A stretch of 64,000 bases of DNA, from positions 3,534,001 to 3,598,000 of the forward strand of contig NZ_JAFBBZ010000001.1 of the NCBI RefSeq assembly GCF_016907435.1, in the 5' to 3' direction. Origin of the DNA: Nocardioides salarius. GTDB lineage: Bacteria; Actinomycetota; Actinomycetes; Propionibacteriales; Nocardioidaceae. The position numbers and the translations under genes were made by a program. Shown one piece after another: positions 20,507 through 28,220 of the stretch (positions within the stretch are counted from its first letter, which is position 1; each line of letters begins with the position of its first letter). The notes below the pieces were generated by a model. That model saw only the letters and a program-made list of their open reading frames with translations, ran no database searches and had not been told where the DNA came from.

Positions 20507-20896
20507 ATGAGTCAGCAGACGATCAAGCAGCAGGCGCGGCGTACGGCGCGGGAGATGGCCGAGAAGCGGCGCAAGGAGCGCGAGGAGCGGGAGCGCCGGG
20601 TGATCGACCTGGCCGAGCGGGTCATGGTCGCGATCGGTGAGCGTGACGCTGCGGTGGCTGAGACCGAGAAGCGCGCGGGTGAGGCGCTGCGGGAGTTGAC
20701 CGAGCGCGAGGGCCTGTCCCTGAGTGAGGCCGTCGAGTGGTGCGGGGAGACCGTGAGTGTCCGGGAGGCCACGCGGCTGCGGCGGCTGGCCAGTGAGCCC
20801 CAGGCCGAGGACGGCGGAGGCGAGCAGGGCGGCGACGGCGCGGCCGCGCTGGCGGCTGCGGGGAGTGGGGGAGCGGGTGCCGGTTCGGCGGCTTGA
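20507..20896 (+). CDS. Small coiled-coil protein
   Basis: The 129-residue protein starts at ATG 20507 with GAGGA four bases upstream. Residues 5-65 are almost entirely charged and helical (REMAEKRRKEREERERR) and likely form a coiled coil. A short predicted domain (LSLSEAVEWCGETVSVREA) and a Gly/Ala-rich tail follow. Not recognised. It sits opposite the relaxase gene, where mobile elements often encode relaxosome accessory or DNA-binding proteins; that is only a positional hint. Confidence 0.65.
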   Translation: MSQQTIKQQARRTAREMAEKRRKEREERERRVIDLAERVMVAIGERDAAVAETEKRAGEALRELTEREGLSLSEAVEWCGETVSVREATRLRRLASEPQAEDGGGEQGGDGAAALAAAGSGGAGAGSAA

Positions 20897-21404
20897 TGAC
20901 GCCGGCCTCGCGGCGGTCGCGGCAGCGATCACCGATCCGGCCGTGCTCACGCGGTACCGGGCGAAGGTCGCCACGGTGCCGGGCAGTGAGTGCCTGTGGT
21001 GGACCGGCGCGGTGGCCGGTCGGTCCGATCGGGAGCGCACGGACGGCGGCGGACGTGGCCGGTTCTGGTACGCGCCAGGGCGGGTGATCATCGCGCACCG
21101 GTTCGCGTACGCGGTCATGCACGGTGTGGACGCGCTCGCGGAGGCGCGGCTGCTCGGGCATCGCTGTCACAACCCGCTGTGCCAGCGGATCGCGCCCGAT
21201 CACGTTGTTGTGTCGAGCGCGGCGCAGAACCGGTGCGAGTGGTCGGTGCAGCGGCGGCTGCCCTACAGCCCGTTGGCCGACCCGCGCGCGCCACGTCGGC
21301 GGGCGCGGGAACTGCGCGACCTGGCGCGCGAGGACCCGCAGCTCGTGGCCGACGACCTCGCGCGGCTCCAGGAACTGCTGGGCGAGCAACTGACCCTGTG
21401 GTGA
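20877..21404 (+). CDS. HNH-type endonuclease-like protein
   Basis: The 175-residue protein starts at a GTG behind GGGGGAG and overlaps the previous gene by 20 bases. It has the spacing of small phage and plasmid HNH proteins: CLWWTGAV, then AHRFAYAVMHG, then LGHRCHNPLC with the histidine and asparagine of the motif, then HVVVSSAAQNRCEW. Members nick or cut DNA as homing or mobile-element nucleases. The C-terminus is a helical, Arg-rich tail. Activity is not certain because some metal ligands cannot be placed by eye. Confidence 0.65.
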   Translation: MPVRRLDDAGLAAVAAAITDPAVLTRYRAKVATVPGSECLWWTGAVAGRSDRERTDGGGRGRFWYAPGRVIIAHRFAYAVMHGVDALAEARLLGHRCHNPLCQRIAPDHVVVSSAAQNRCEWSVQRRLPYSPLADPRAPRRRARELRDLAREDPQLVADDLARLQELLGEQLTLW

Positions 21405-21420
21405 CCAGCCGGACGCAGAA

Positions 21421-21452
21421 GGCCGCCCGCACCGTCGATGGTGCGGGCGGCC
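21421..21452. terminator. Bidirectional terminator hairpin
   Basis: A perfect 13-bp stem (GGCCGCCCGCACC / GGTGCGGGCGGCC) with a six-base loop lies between two converging genes. No U-run follows on either side, as is common in high-GC actinobacteria. Confidence 0.75.
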
Positions 21453-21465
21453 TCGCGGTTGCTGG

Positions 21466-21837
21466 TCAGGCTGGCTCGCCGTCGAGGAGCCGACCGAGCG
21501 TCTCCCACAGGTCGAGGTAGCCGTCCGCGTCCTCGGGCGACTGCTCGCCCCACTTGGCGTGCAGGTCGCGGATGCGGTCGAGACGGTCGAGGCGGTCGGG
21601 CAGCGCGGTGCGGGCAGCGGCCATGAACGCCACGTCGGGCGCGTGCTCGGGAACGTCGCCCCCGCGCGGGTACTTCTTGATCCCCAGCCGCTGCCAGTGA
21701 GCACCGGCGTAGGCGACGAGGATGTTGTCCGGGATCAGGGCGTCGGCGGCGGTGGCGCGGATCTTGTCGCCGTGTGGAGTCCACAGGCCTGGGGTGGCGC
21801 GGGCCTCAAGGGCGCGGAGCGTGGCGTCGTCGCTCAT
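21466..21837 (-). CDS. Small phage-like hypothetical protein
   Basis: The 123-residue protein resembles small actinophage and plasmid proteins with an N-terminal RALEARATPGLWTP segment and a later DVAFMAAARTALPDRLDRLD helix. Their function is unknown. It is last in a leftward run of small genes that overlap by four bases. Confidence 0.65.
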   Translation of the reverse strand: MSDDATLRALEARATPGLWTPHGDKIRATAADALIPDNILVAYAGAHWQRLGIKKYPRGGDVPEHAPDVAFMAAARTALPDRLDRLDRIRDLHAKWGEQSPEDADGYLDLWETLGRLLDGEPA

Positions 21838-22079
21838 GTTGGCTGGTCCTCCCGTTCGGTCGAGCGGTCGAGCCTTGTGGACGCGGCCGCGACGACGACG
21901 CTGATGCGGGCAGCCAGCGCGCGCAACTCCGCAGGCGTGCCCTGGATCGCCACCACGTCGTCACCGGCGAGCGTCAGCACCGGCTGGCGGTGCTCACCGG
22001 CTCCCACCCAGCCCTCGCCGGGAGTGAAGACCTGGAGGCTGGTCTCGCGGGCGGCCAACCACTCGATGTGCGCGCTCAC
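21834..22079 (-). CDS. Small hypothetical protein
   Basis: The 81-residue protein starts at a GTG overlapping the stop of the (frameshifted) upstream gene by four bases, and its stop overlaps the next ATG. It has a short beta-rich start and a helix (TPAELRALAARISVVVAA). Not recognised. Confidence 0.6.
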   Translation of the reverse strand: MSAHIEWLAARETSLQVFTPGEGWVGAGEHRQPVLTLAGDDVVAIQGTPAELRALAARISVVVAAASTRLDRSTEREDQPT

Positions 22080-22386
22080 GGGGTCACCTCGGCGGGTGCG
22101 GTGCCGATGAGGCGGCGGAACGCCTGCACGTCGGCCTCGAGGGAGAACAGGCGTCGGCGGTGCTGGTCGTTCTCGGTGCCGAGACCTCGGTCAGGACTTC
22201 GGCGAGGCCGTCGAGGAACGCCACGACGGCGTCGGCGGTGACCGTCTCGCCCATCGCGGTCCACGGCTTCGGGACGCGGCTGCTGGCGGCGTACGGCATC
22301 TTCATCATGGCGGCGAGGATGCGGCGCTGGTCGCGCTCGCTGATCACGGTGCCGGTCGGCTCCGGCTGGGTCTGCTCGGTCATCAC
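22076..22386 (-). pseudogene. Small hypothetical gene with a frameshift
   Basis: The first two thirds (ending VVAFLDGLAEVLTEV) and the last third (LFSLEADVQAFRRLIGTA) lie in different frames and join near 22170-22190. The second frame ends in a TGA overlapping the next GTG by four bases, the pattern of every other junction in this operon. A one-base indel or a sequencing error is therefore likely. The restored product would be about 102 residues. Function unknown. Confidence 0.55.
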
Positions 22387-22844
22387 TGCTCCTGTTCGGT
22401 GGTGCGGGTGGCGTACTCGGCGTGCAGGGCGTCCAGTGCCGTGGCGACGCTGGACAGGGCCGCGTCCAGGTGGGCGCGGGCGGTCTCGGGAGTCCAGCGG
22501 CGCACGTCGCGCAGCCGGTGCTCGATGACGATCAGGTCCGACGTGGTCTCGCTCAGGGTGTGCCGGTCCTTGGCCGCGTTGGCGGCGATGTCGGCGGCGG
22601 TGCCAGCCGGGGTGGTGTCTCGCTTCGCGATGGTGACGAACTGGTTGAGCGGCAGGGTGCGGGGGCCGAGGACTGGGGCTGCGATGTGGACTTCGCGTCC
22701 GGCGCGTCCGGGCTCATCCACCCTCACGGTGGTGATGGGGAATGCGATGCCGGTGTCGGGGTCGACCAGGGTGTCGGTGGGCCGGAGATCCCATGCGCGG
22801 ACCTGCTCGGTGGCGAGGTCGGTGTGAGTGGTGGTGTCGGTCAT
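22383..22844 (-). CDS. Hypothetical protein of the small-gene operon
   Basis: The 153-residue protein has a beta-rich N-terminal half (LVDPDTGIAFPITTVRVD) and a helical C-terminal half. Its stop overlaps the next start (GTGATG). The ATG follows GAGGAGCC. The N-terminal half suggests a small nucleic-acid- or protein-binding fold, but I recognise no family. Confidence 0.6.
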   Translation of the reverse strand: MTDTTTHTDLATEQVRAWDLRPTDTLVDPDTGIAFPITTVRVDEPGRAGREVHIAAPVLGPRTLPLNQFVTIAKRDTTPAGTAADIAANAAKDRHTLSETTSDLIVIEHRLRDVRRWTPETARAHLDAALSSVATALDALHAEYATRTTEQEQ

Positions 22845-22920
22845 GGCTCCTCGTTCGGCTGGGCCGGTGGCGGGCCGGGCTCGGGGACTCGGCCCGCCAC
22901 CGGAGGAACTGGGGTGACGG

Positions 22921-23925
22921 TCAGGCCGGGGCGAGCGCGGTCCAGGCGCGGCGCTTGATCCGGTCGGGGTCGTCGCTGGTGAGCACCCGCGTGGCCCGGG
23001 CGGTCTGCTCGTCGCCCGTGGTGCGGACCGGGGCGTAGTGGTCGACGTACTCGGCCACGGCCTGGTAGCCGGCCCACGCGGTGTCGCGGATGCCGGCCTG
23101 CGTCTCGGCGTCGGCGAAGAGCCAGTGCAGCCGGGAGCGGCGACGGCGCTCGGTCTCGCGGACTCGCTTGGTCGCGCTGGCCTCGGCCTTGCCGAACGTG
23201 GCGTCGATCAGGGCGTCGAACGCGGCATCGGTCATGGACTGCTGGATCAGCCGCTCGGCCTCGGCCTGGAACGCGTCGACGTAGGTGAAGGTCAGCCCGA
23301 GCGCGTCGCGGGCGGCCTGTACGGCGGCCTTGGCGTTGCGGGTGTGCCGGATCGAGAACGACGACTCGTGGTTGCGCAGGGCCGCGCTCTGGGTGTTCGC
23401 GCACACGACGCGGACCGGGGTCACGAGGATGCGGAACGCGCTGGACCCGTCGTGGCTGTTGAGTGCGGCGATGTTCAGGTCGACGCGGTCGGTGCCGCCG
23501 ACGATGAGCGAGTTCGGCAGCTGCATCGTGATGAACATCTGCCGACCGCCGCGCAGCGACCCGGCGGTGTCGAAGATCGCGCCCGACTCGTCGGCCAGCA
23601 GGTTCAGGAACTCGGCGTGGTCCTCGTTCTGCAGCGGGGTGTAGCCGCCGCCGACGACGCCGAGCGCCTCGGGCTCGCCGGTGAACGGGTTGGTGCGCAC
23701 CGTGGCGAAGCCGGGGACCTCGATCGCGGTGACGCCGCCCTCGCTGACCTCGGCGGTGGTGAGCGGCAACTTCCGGACGTCCCAGCCGCCCAGGTGGCCG
23801 AGCCTCATGGCCTCCTCGGCGGTGAACGCGCGGTCGCGGACGGTGGTGCCCAGGCGGTGCCAGGCGTCCTTGCGGGCGAAGACGGCTGCGGCCTGCGAGC
23901 CGTGGGTCTCGATCTCGTGTGACAT
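22921..23925 (-). CDS. DUF932 protein, phage/plasmid-like (TIGR03299 type)
   Basis: The 334-residue protein has the marks of DUF932: AWHRLGTTV near the start, VVGGGYTPLQNEDHAEFLNL, RVVCANTQSAAL and SSFSIRHTRN. Such genes are common on plasmids, phages and integrative elements; their role is not established. ATG 23925 is chosen because GGGAGGA lies just upstream. The region before it holds an A+T-rich stretch with TAGAAT (a good -10 match). Confidence 0.8.
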   Translation of the reverse strand: MSHEIETHGSQAAAVFARKDAWHRLGTTVRDRAFTAEEAMRLGHLGGWDVRKLPLTTAEVSEGGVTAIEVPGFATVRTNPFTGEPEALGVVGGGYTPLQNEDHAEFLNLLADESGAIFDTAGSLRGGRQMFITMQLPNSLIVGGTDRVDLNIAALNSHDGSSAFRILVTPVRVVCANTQSAALRNHESSFSIRHTRNAKAAVQAARDALGLTFTYVDAFQAEAERLIQQSMTDAAFDALIDATFGKAEASATKRVRETERRRRSRLHWLFADAETQAGIRDTAWAGYQAVAEYVDHYAPVRTTGDEQTARATRVLTSDDPDRIKRRAWTALAPA

Positions 23926-23987
23926 GTCGGGGTCCTCCCGGTAGCGGATCAAACGAACTGAGTTCATTCTATGGTTTCTATTCCACC

Positions 23988-24019
23988 GAGGGCGGTTCTC
24001 CACAGGAAGAACCGCCCTC
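23988..24019 (-). terminator. Terminator of the ParB-like gene
   Basis: GAGGGCGGTTCT and AGAACCGCCCTC form a perfect 12-bp stem with an eight-base loop, flanked by CCACC and GGTGG that can extend it past a bulge. It lies just after the stop of the leftward ParB-like gene and before the DUF932 promoter region. Confidence 0.7.
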
Positions 24020-24042
24020 AGGTGGGGGAGTGGGGAGCCCGG

Positions 24043-25629
24043 TCAGGCGGCGCTGTCGCTGGCCTCGGTGCCGCTGGCCTCGTCCTCCTGCTCGTCGCTG
24101 CCGGTGCTCGTCTGCGGCTCCTCGCCGAGCAGGATCCGCTCGACCTCGCTGGGCTGGTAGCCCCACTCCACGAGCGCGCCGAGCACGCGGGCATCCCACG
24201 CGGTCGGGTTGCGCCACGAGTGCTTGCCGGTCGTGGCCTCCCACGCGGCGATGACGGCGGCGAGCGTGGTCATGGTCGCGGCCTTCGGCGTGCTCGCCTT
24301 GGTGGCGATCTTGTGGCACTCGTCGTGCCCCGCGCCGTAGTAGCCGGTCGGACGGTCGACGCCCAGCAGCGTGAACAGCATCGGGTGCCGGTGGTCCATG
24401 GCCTTGCTCAGCGAGTGGTGGCCGGTGACGACGGCCTCGCAGATCAGCGCCTCGGCACCCTTCGGGGCGGTCTTTCGGGCGACGAACGTGGCCAGCCACT
24501 CGCGGCGCACCGTCTCCGCGCTCGCCCAGGCCTTGTTGTTGGCGATCACGCGGCGGCGCTCCTCGCGGCGGGCCTCGGCCTCCTCCTCGCTCCCGCCGCC
24601 CTCGTCCGCGCTGGCGGTGCTGCTGGACCCGCCGCCGCGACGGCACAGGCCGGAGGCGGCGAGGTCGGTCACGACCCACACCGGCACGTACTGCTGGTAG
24701 GGCTCGGCGGGCTCGTAGTCCTCGTCCTTCGACTCGTCACCGTCCTCGCTCTCCTCGTCGTACTCGTCCTCGGGGTAGACCCACTCCTTGACGACGTGGA
24801 CGCGAGCGCCCGGGACGTTGGGCCACTCCTCCTCGGGCAGCGGCTCGCCCTCCTCGGTGACCAGCCGCTCGATGCGCAGCACCTCGTCGGCCTCCTCGAC
24901 CCCCTCGGCGCTCAGCACCGGCAGACCCTCGGCGCGCAACCGCTCGACCTCGGCGGCGTCGGCCTCGCGCTCTGCGGCCTCGTCGCGCAGCCGCTGAGCC
25001 TCGTGGGCGAGCGAGCGCCGCCACCGCTTGGCGTTCTCCAGGCGCTCGACGGCCTCGGGGTCGTGCTCGAACTCGGCGAAGATCGCGGCCTCCTCCAACG
25101 TCAGATCGCCGGAGTCGAGCCGGTTGCGGCTCTGGTCGGCCTTGGTGACCGCCAGGGCGGCGTTCACGGTCGGGCGGTCGATGCTGGTGCGCTTGGCGAT
25201 CTGCGCGGCGCTCACGCCGAGCAGGGCCAGCTGCTCCACGCCAGCGACGATCTCGGCCTCGCGCATCCCGGCGCGGTGGATGTTCTCGACCATCTGGTCA
25301 CCGATCCGGTCGGCGTCGGCAGGCTGGGGCACGACACGGGCCGGGATCAGCCCGGTCGGGGTGCCGACCTCGGCGGCGGTCACGGTGCGGCGCTGGCCAC
25401 GCAGCAGGACGTACTGGCCGTCCTCGTTGCGGTAGACCGTGACGGCCTCCAGCACGCCGCGCTCCTTGATCGACTTGCGGAACTCCTTGTGGTCGGCTCG
25501 CAGGTCGGTCCGGACGTTGGTGCCGATGATGATGTCGGCGGGGTCGAGGTACTTGAACTCCTCGGCCTGGACGACCTCGGTGGCCTCGTCGGCGGCGGTG
25601 TCGGCGGGGGTCTGGATGGTGTCGGTCAT
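24043..25629 (-). CDS. ParB/Srx-type nuclease-domain protein
   Basis: The 528-residue protein has a ParB N-terminal domain (about 25-110; IIIGTNVRTDL, VLLRGQRRTVTAAEVG, QMVENIHRAGM) and a KorB/ParB-like HTH (GVSAAQIAKRTSIDRPTVNAA). A long acidic linker and an unassigned C-terminal region with HSLSKAMDHRHP follow. It may act in partitioning or transcriptional control of the element; no ParA gene is in the window. ATG 25629 follows GGAGGA; upstream ATG 25644 overlaps that site and is less likely. Confidence 0.78.
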   Translation of the reverse strand: MTDTIQTPADTAADEATEVVQAEEFKYLDPADIIIGTNVRTDLRADHKEFRKSIKERGVLEAVTVYRNEDGQYVLLRGQRRTVTAAEVGTPTGLIPARVVPQPADADRIGDQMVENIHRAGMREAEIVAGVEQLALLGVSAAQIAKRTSIDRPTVNAALAVTKADQSRNRLDSGDLTLEEAAIFAEFEHDPEAVERLENAKRWRRSLAHEAQRLRDEAAEREADAAEVERLRAEGLPVLSAEGVEEADEVLRIERLVTEEGEPLPEEEWPNVPGARVHVVKEWVYPEDEYDEESEDGDESKDEDYEPAEPYQQYVPVWVVTDLAASGLCRRGGGSSSTASADEGGGSEEEAEARREERRRVIANNKAWASAETVRREWLATFVARKTAPKGAEALICEAVVTGHHSLSKAMDHRHPMLFTLLGVDRPTGYYGAGHDECHKIATKASTPKAATMTTLAAVIAAWEATTGKHSWRNPTAWDARVLGALVEWGYQPSEVERILLGEEPQTSTGSDEQEDEASGTEASDSAA

Positions 25630-25940
25630 GCTGCTGTCCTCCATGAGTAGAATAGAAAGAACTGACAGGAGTGAGTCTCCCAGCGGGGACCGACGCCTAC
25701 CGGGCCACAGGGCGCACCTGTGGAAAGGTGGGCACCCGGTGAGGGTGGGGATAACCCCGGCCTCCCCGGGCGCGGACTCCTCTGCGGCGGCGCGGCGCAG
25801 CTGCACCTCGTAGCTGGCTGGAACGGAAGGAATCGAGCGAGGGTGGGAACGGCTGCGCAGGGCCCCGACCGGGAATGCAGCGGCGTTGGTGTTAGCCGCT
25901 GCAGCTCGACGCCGACGGCCGAGGCCAGGGGAGTGATCCG
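25630..25940. other. Divergent regulatory region with inverted repeats
   Basis: This gap separates the ParB-like gene from a rightward gene. It holds GAATAGAAA near 25650, a perfect CCACAGG / CCTGTGG repeat (25705-25711, 25717-25723) and a perfect GCAGCGGC / GCCGCTGC repeat (25877-25884, 25895-25902). These are candidate binding sites for the ParB-like protein. No gene is seen. Confidence 0.45.
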
Positions 25941-26396
25941 GTGACGAGCCAGACCACGATCCCGGTCGGGATCTACTGGAAGCCCGGCGTGTGGGACCTC
26001 GCCCGATCGGCCTACATCGCCGACCTGGACACCGACGCCGACTCGCCCGGCTCCTTCGTCGGATGGCTCGCCCAGGCGCTCGAGGTGCACGCCAAGCGCT
26101 CACCGCAGAAGCGGGCCGAGCTCGCGGCCGCCGGCGAGAACCATCCCGCCCTGGTCAGCGTGACTCGCAAGAGCTTCAACAAGAAGCACGACCTGCCGGC
26201 CTCGACCATCGAGGCGGTCGAAGACGCACTCGTGGCCGACCGCCAGGAGCTCGGCCGGATGCTCGCCCGCTCCGCGTTCGCCCAGGAGGCAGTCATCGCG
26301 GCCGCCGAGGAGGCCCGCCGGCGGCTGGGCCGAGACCTGCCCCCGCCGCCGCAGAAGCTCAGCAACCGCCCGCCGCGGCGCCGGCCGGCACGGTAG
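25941..26396 (+). CDS. Small hypothetical protein beside the ParB-like gene
   Basis: The 151-residue protein starts with GTG behind GGGGAG. It opens with IPVGIYWKPGVWDLARSAYI, continues with helices and ends in a Pro/Arg-rich tail. Its position opposite a ParB-like gene would suit a centromere-binding or replication-control protein, but I do not recognise it. Confidence 0.6.
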   Translation: MTSQTTIPVGIYWKPGVWDLARSAYIADLDTDADSPGSFVGWLAQALEVHAKRSPQKRAELAAAGENHPALVSVTRKSFNKKHDLPASTIEAVEDALVADRQELGRMLARSAFAQEAVIAAAEEARRRLGRDLPPPPQKLSNRPPRRRPAR

Positions 26397-26451
26397 GCCA
26401 GCTGCCCGCCGGCCGGGTTGTGTCGGGGGCTGCGTCTAGCGTCCTTCCCAA

Positions 26452-26486
26452 CGCCCCGACCCGGTACCCGAGAGCCGGTCGGGGCG
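26452..26486 (+). terminator. Hairpin after the small hypothetical gene
   Basis: CGCCCCGACC and GGTCGGGGCG form a 10-bp stem with a 15-base loop, 56 bases after the stop at 26396. It is a likely terminator in front of the SSB promoter region. Confidence 0.6.
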
Positions 26487-26546
26487 CTTCCGTGCGCCGT
26501 GGGGATGACCGGCTGCACGCGAGCTCGAGCAACAAGTTCGACAGAT

Positions 26547-26582
26547 GTGATCGCTGCCGGACCCCGACGGGACCTAGGTGAC
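26547..26582 (+). promoter_or_regulatory. Bipartite element, copy B
   Basis: GTGATCGCT, 19 bases, TAGGTGAC, 38 bases before the SSB start. Half-sites and spacing equal copies A and C. The right half-site is also the left arm of the inverted repeat at 26573-26612. Confidence 0.65.
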
Positions 26583-26612
26583 TGCGGGGACTCGTCCTCG
26601 CCGTCACCTAGG
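26573..26612 (+). promoter_or_regulatory. Inverted repeat that can hide the SSB ribosome site
   Basis: CCTAGGTGAC (26573-26582) and GTCACCTAGG (26603-26612) are perfect 10-bp arms with a 20-base loop. The right arm takes in the first bases of the AGGAGG ribosome site (26610-26615). As RNA, the hairpin would block initiation; as DNA, it is a palindromic operator. Which applies is unknown. Confidence 0.6.
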
Positions 26613-26620
26613 AGGAAGTC

Positions 26621-27010
26621 ATGTCGACCACCGTCACCTTCGCCGGCAACCTGGCCGAGGCGCCAGAGCTGCTCTACACCCGCGAGAACAAGCCGTTCGT
26701 CAGCTGCCGGGTCCTGGCCAACCGCCGGACCCAGAACGACCAGGGGGAGTGGATCAACGACGAGCCCACAGCCCACAACGTCAAGATCTTCGGCTCGGCC
26801 GCCACCCACGTGCACGACAGCTGCGGATCCGGCGACCCGATCTTCGTCCACGGCCTCGAGCGCACCGAGGCCTGGGCTGACAAGGAGACCGGCGAGAAGC
26901 GCACCAAGGACGTCGTGGTCGTCGACAACCGCTTCGGCGAGGTCGGCCTGTCGCTCAAGTACGTCTCCGCGCGCATCGAGCGCGCCCCCCACGCGGCCCA
27001 GGCCAGCTGA
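26621..27010 (+). CDS. ssb: Single-stranded DNA-binding protein
   Basis: The 129-residue protein is a short SSB: TVTFAGNLAEAPEL opens the OB fold, then SCRVLANRR and FVHGLERTEAW. The long acidic tail of housekeeping SSBs is missing; the protein stops soon after the OB domain. It would protect the single strand that enters on transfer. The ATG is preceded by AGGAGG inside a hairpin arm. Confidence 0.85.
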   Translation: MSTTVTFAGNLAEAPELLYTRENKPFVSCRVLANRRTQNDQGEWINDEPTAHNVKIFGSAATHVHDSCGSGDPIFVHGLERTEAWADKETGEKRTKDVVVVDNRFGEVGLSLKYVSARIERAPHAAQAS

Positions 27011-27024
27011 GGAGGCTCGCTCCG

Positions 27025-28053
27025 ATGGATCTCCTCGTTCAGTCCCCAGACGAGCTGCTGGCCGCGGTGCCGCACGTCCTCGGCTTCAAACCGGAGGAGT
27101 CGATCGTCCTCGTGCCCTTCCGGCCAGGGCTCCCCATCACCCGCGTCGACCTGCCGAAGACGGCCGCCGACCGTGAGGAAGTGTGGGACGCCCTGAGCGG
27201 CCCGTACGGCCGCCACGCCCGCCCCGGAGCCCGCCTGGCGATCCTCTGCTTCACCGAGGACCGCCGCAGCGCCGAGCTGGCCAGCCAGCATCTGTCCAAC
27301 CGCCTCGAGACCGTGGGCATCACCACCCACATCCGGCTGTGGGCCGACGGCGAGCGGTGGCGCGAGTTCAACACGGGCCAGACCGGGCTGCAGACCGAGG
27401 CGACCGCGGAGCGGATCGCGGCCGCCACCGTCCTGACCGGCGCCGCCCAGCCGGCGGCCAGTCGAGCCTCGCTGGCCGCCTCCATGGTCGGTGACCGGGA
27501 GCCGATCGCCCAGCTGCTCCCCGCGGCCCGGGCTGCGGCCGCGGCCAGCACTCCCGCCCTCGAGCGGGACTGGGCACTGGACCGGCTCGAGCAGTTCCAC
27601 GCCGACGGCAACCGGCTCTCCGACATCGACGGCGCACGAATGCTGGTGGCCCTGGAGACGATCAGCACCCGCGACGCGCTCTGGGAGGACATGAGTCGCG
27701 AGAACTCCACCTCCCACACGGCCATCTGGACCGACCTCACCCGCCGCGCGCCGGACGAGGTCCGCGCGGCGCCGGCCTCCATGCTCGGCTTCGCCAGCTG
27801 GCTGCACGGTGACGGGGCCAAGGCCTGGTGCGCCCTCGACCAGGTGCCCGCCGACCGGCCCTACTCCATGGCCGCCATCGTCGCCTCGGCGCTGCAGAAC
27901 GGCATCCACCCCCGCGAGTGGGAGCGGTACCAGACGCAGATGCGTGGTCTCACCGCCGAGCTGGACGAGTCCTACGTCCCGAAGCCACCCGGCCAGCAGC
28001 GCGACATCCCGGGCGCGCAGCCCATCACCGACCGTCCGGCCCCGGGCCGCTGA
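27025..28053 (+). CDS. DUF4192 family protein
   Basis: The 342-residue protein has the typical DUF4192 opening (ELLAAVPHVLGFKPEESIVL), the segment ALEGDW-like as PALERDWALDRL, and the late WLHGDGAKAWCALDQV with its ASMLGFASWL lead. The family is widespread in actinobacteria and their mobile elements; its function is unknown. It lies 14 bases after ssb and probably shares its transcript. Confidence 0.82.
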   Translation: MDLLVQSPDELLAAVPHVLGFKPEESIVLVPFRPGLPITRVDLPKTAADREEVWDALSGPYGRHARPGARLAILCFTEDRRSAELASQHLSNRLETVGITTHIRLWADGERWREFNTGQTGLQTEATAERIAAATVLTGAAQPAASRASLAASMVGDREPIAQLLPAARAAAAASTPALERDWALDRLEQFHADGNRLSDIDGARMLVALETISTRDALWEDMSRENSTSHTAIWTDLTRRAPDEVRAAPASMLGFASWLHGDGAKAWCALDQVPADRPYSMAAIVASALQNGIHPREWERYQTQMRGLTAELDESYVPKPPGQQRDIPGAQPITDRPAPGR

Positions 28054-28067
28054 GGAGGACCACCGCG

Positions 28068-28220
28068 ATGAACCACGACGACACCCCGGTGCAGCACAGC
28101 ACCACCGAGCGTCAGCTGCGGCGCCTGGTCGTACCCGACCCCGCGGCCTACGCGGCCGACAAGCGCCTCGACGTCATCCACGAACCCGACCTCGACCTGC
28201 TGTGGGGAGGCCCGGAATGA
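28068..28220 (+). CDS. Small conserved-looking linker protein
   Basis: The 50-residue ORF has GAGGAGGA before its ATG, follows the DUF4192 gene by 14 bases and overlaps the DprA-like start by four (ATGA). It ends in DVIHEPDLDLLWGGPE. The good ribosome site and overlap argue that it is translated. Function unknown. Confidence 0.6.
   Translation: MNHDDTPVQHSTTERQLRRLVVPDPAAYAADKRLDVIHEPDLDLLWGGPE

Noticed and set aside
25941..26396. Calling this a ParA or replication initiator gene
   Set aside because: It has no Walker motif or Rep-like domain; only its position suggests a maintenance role.
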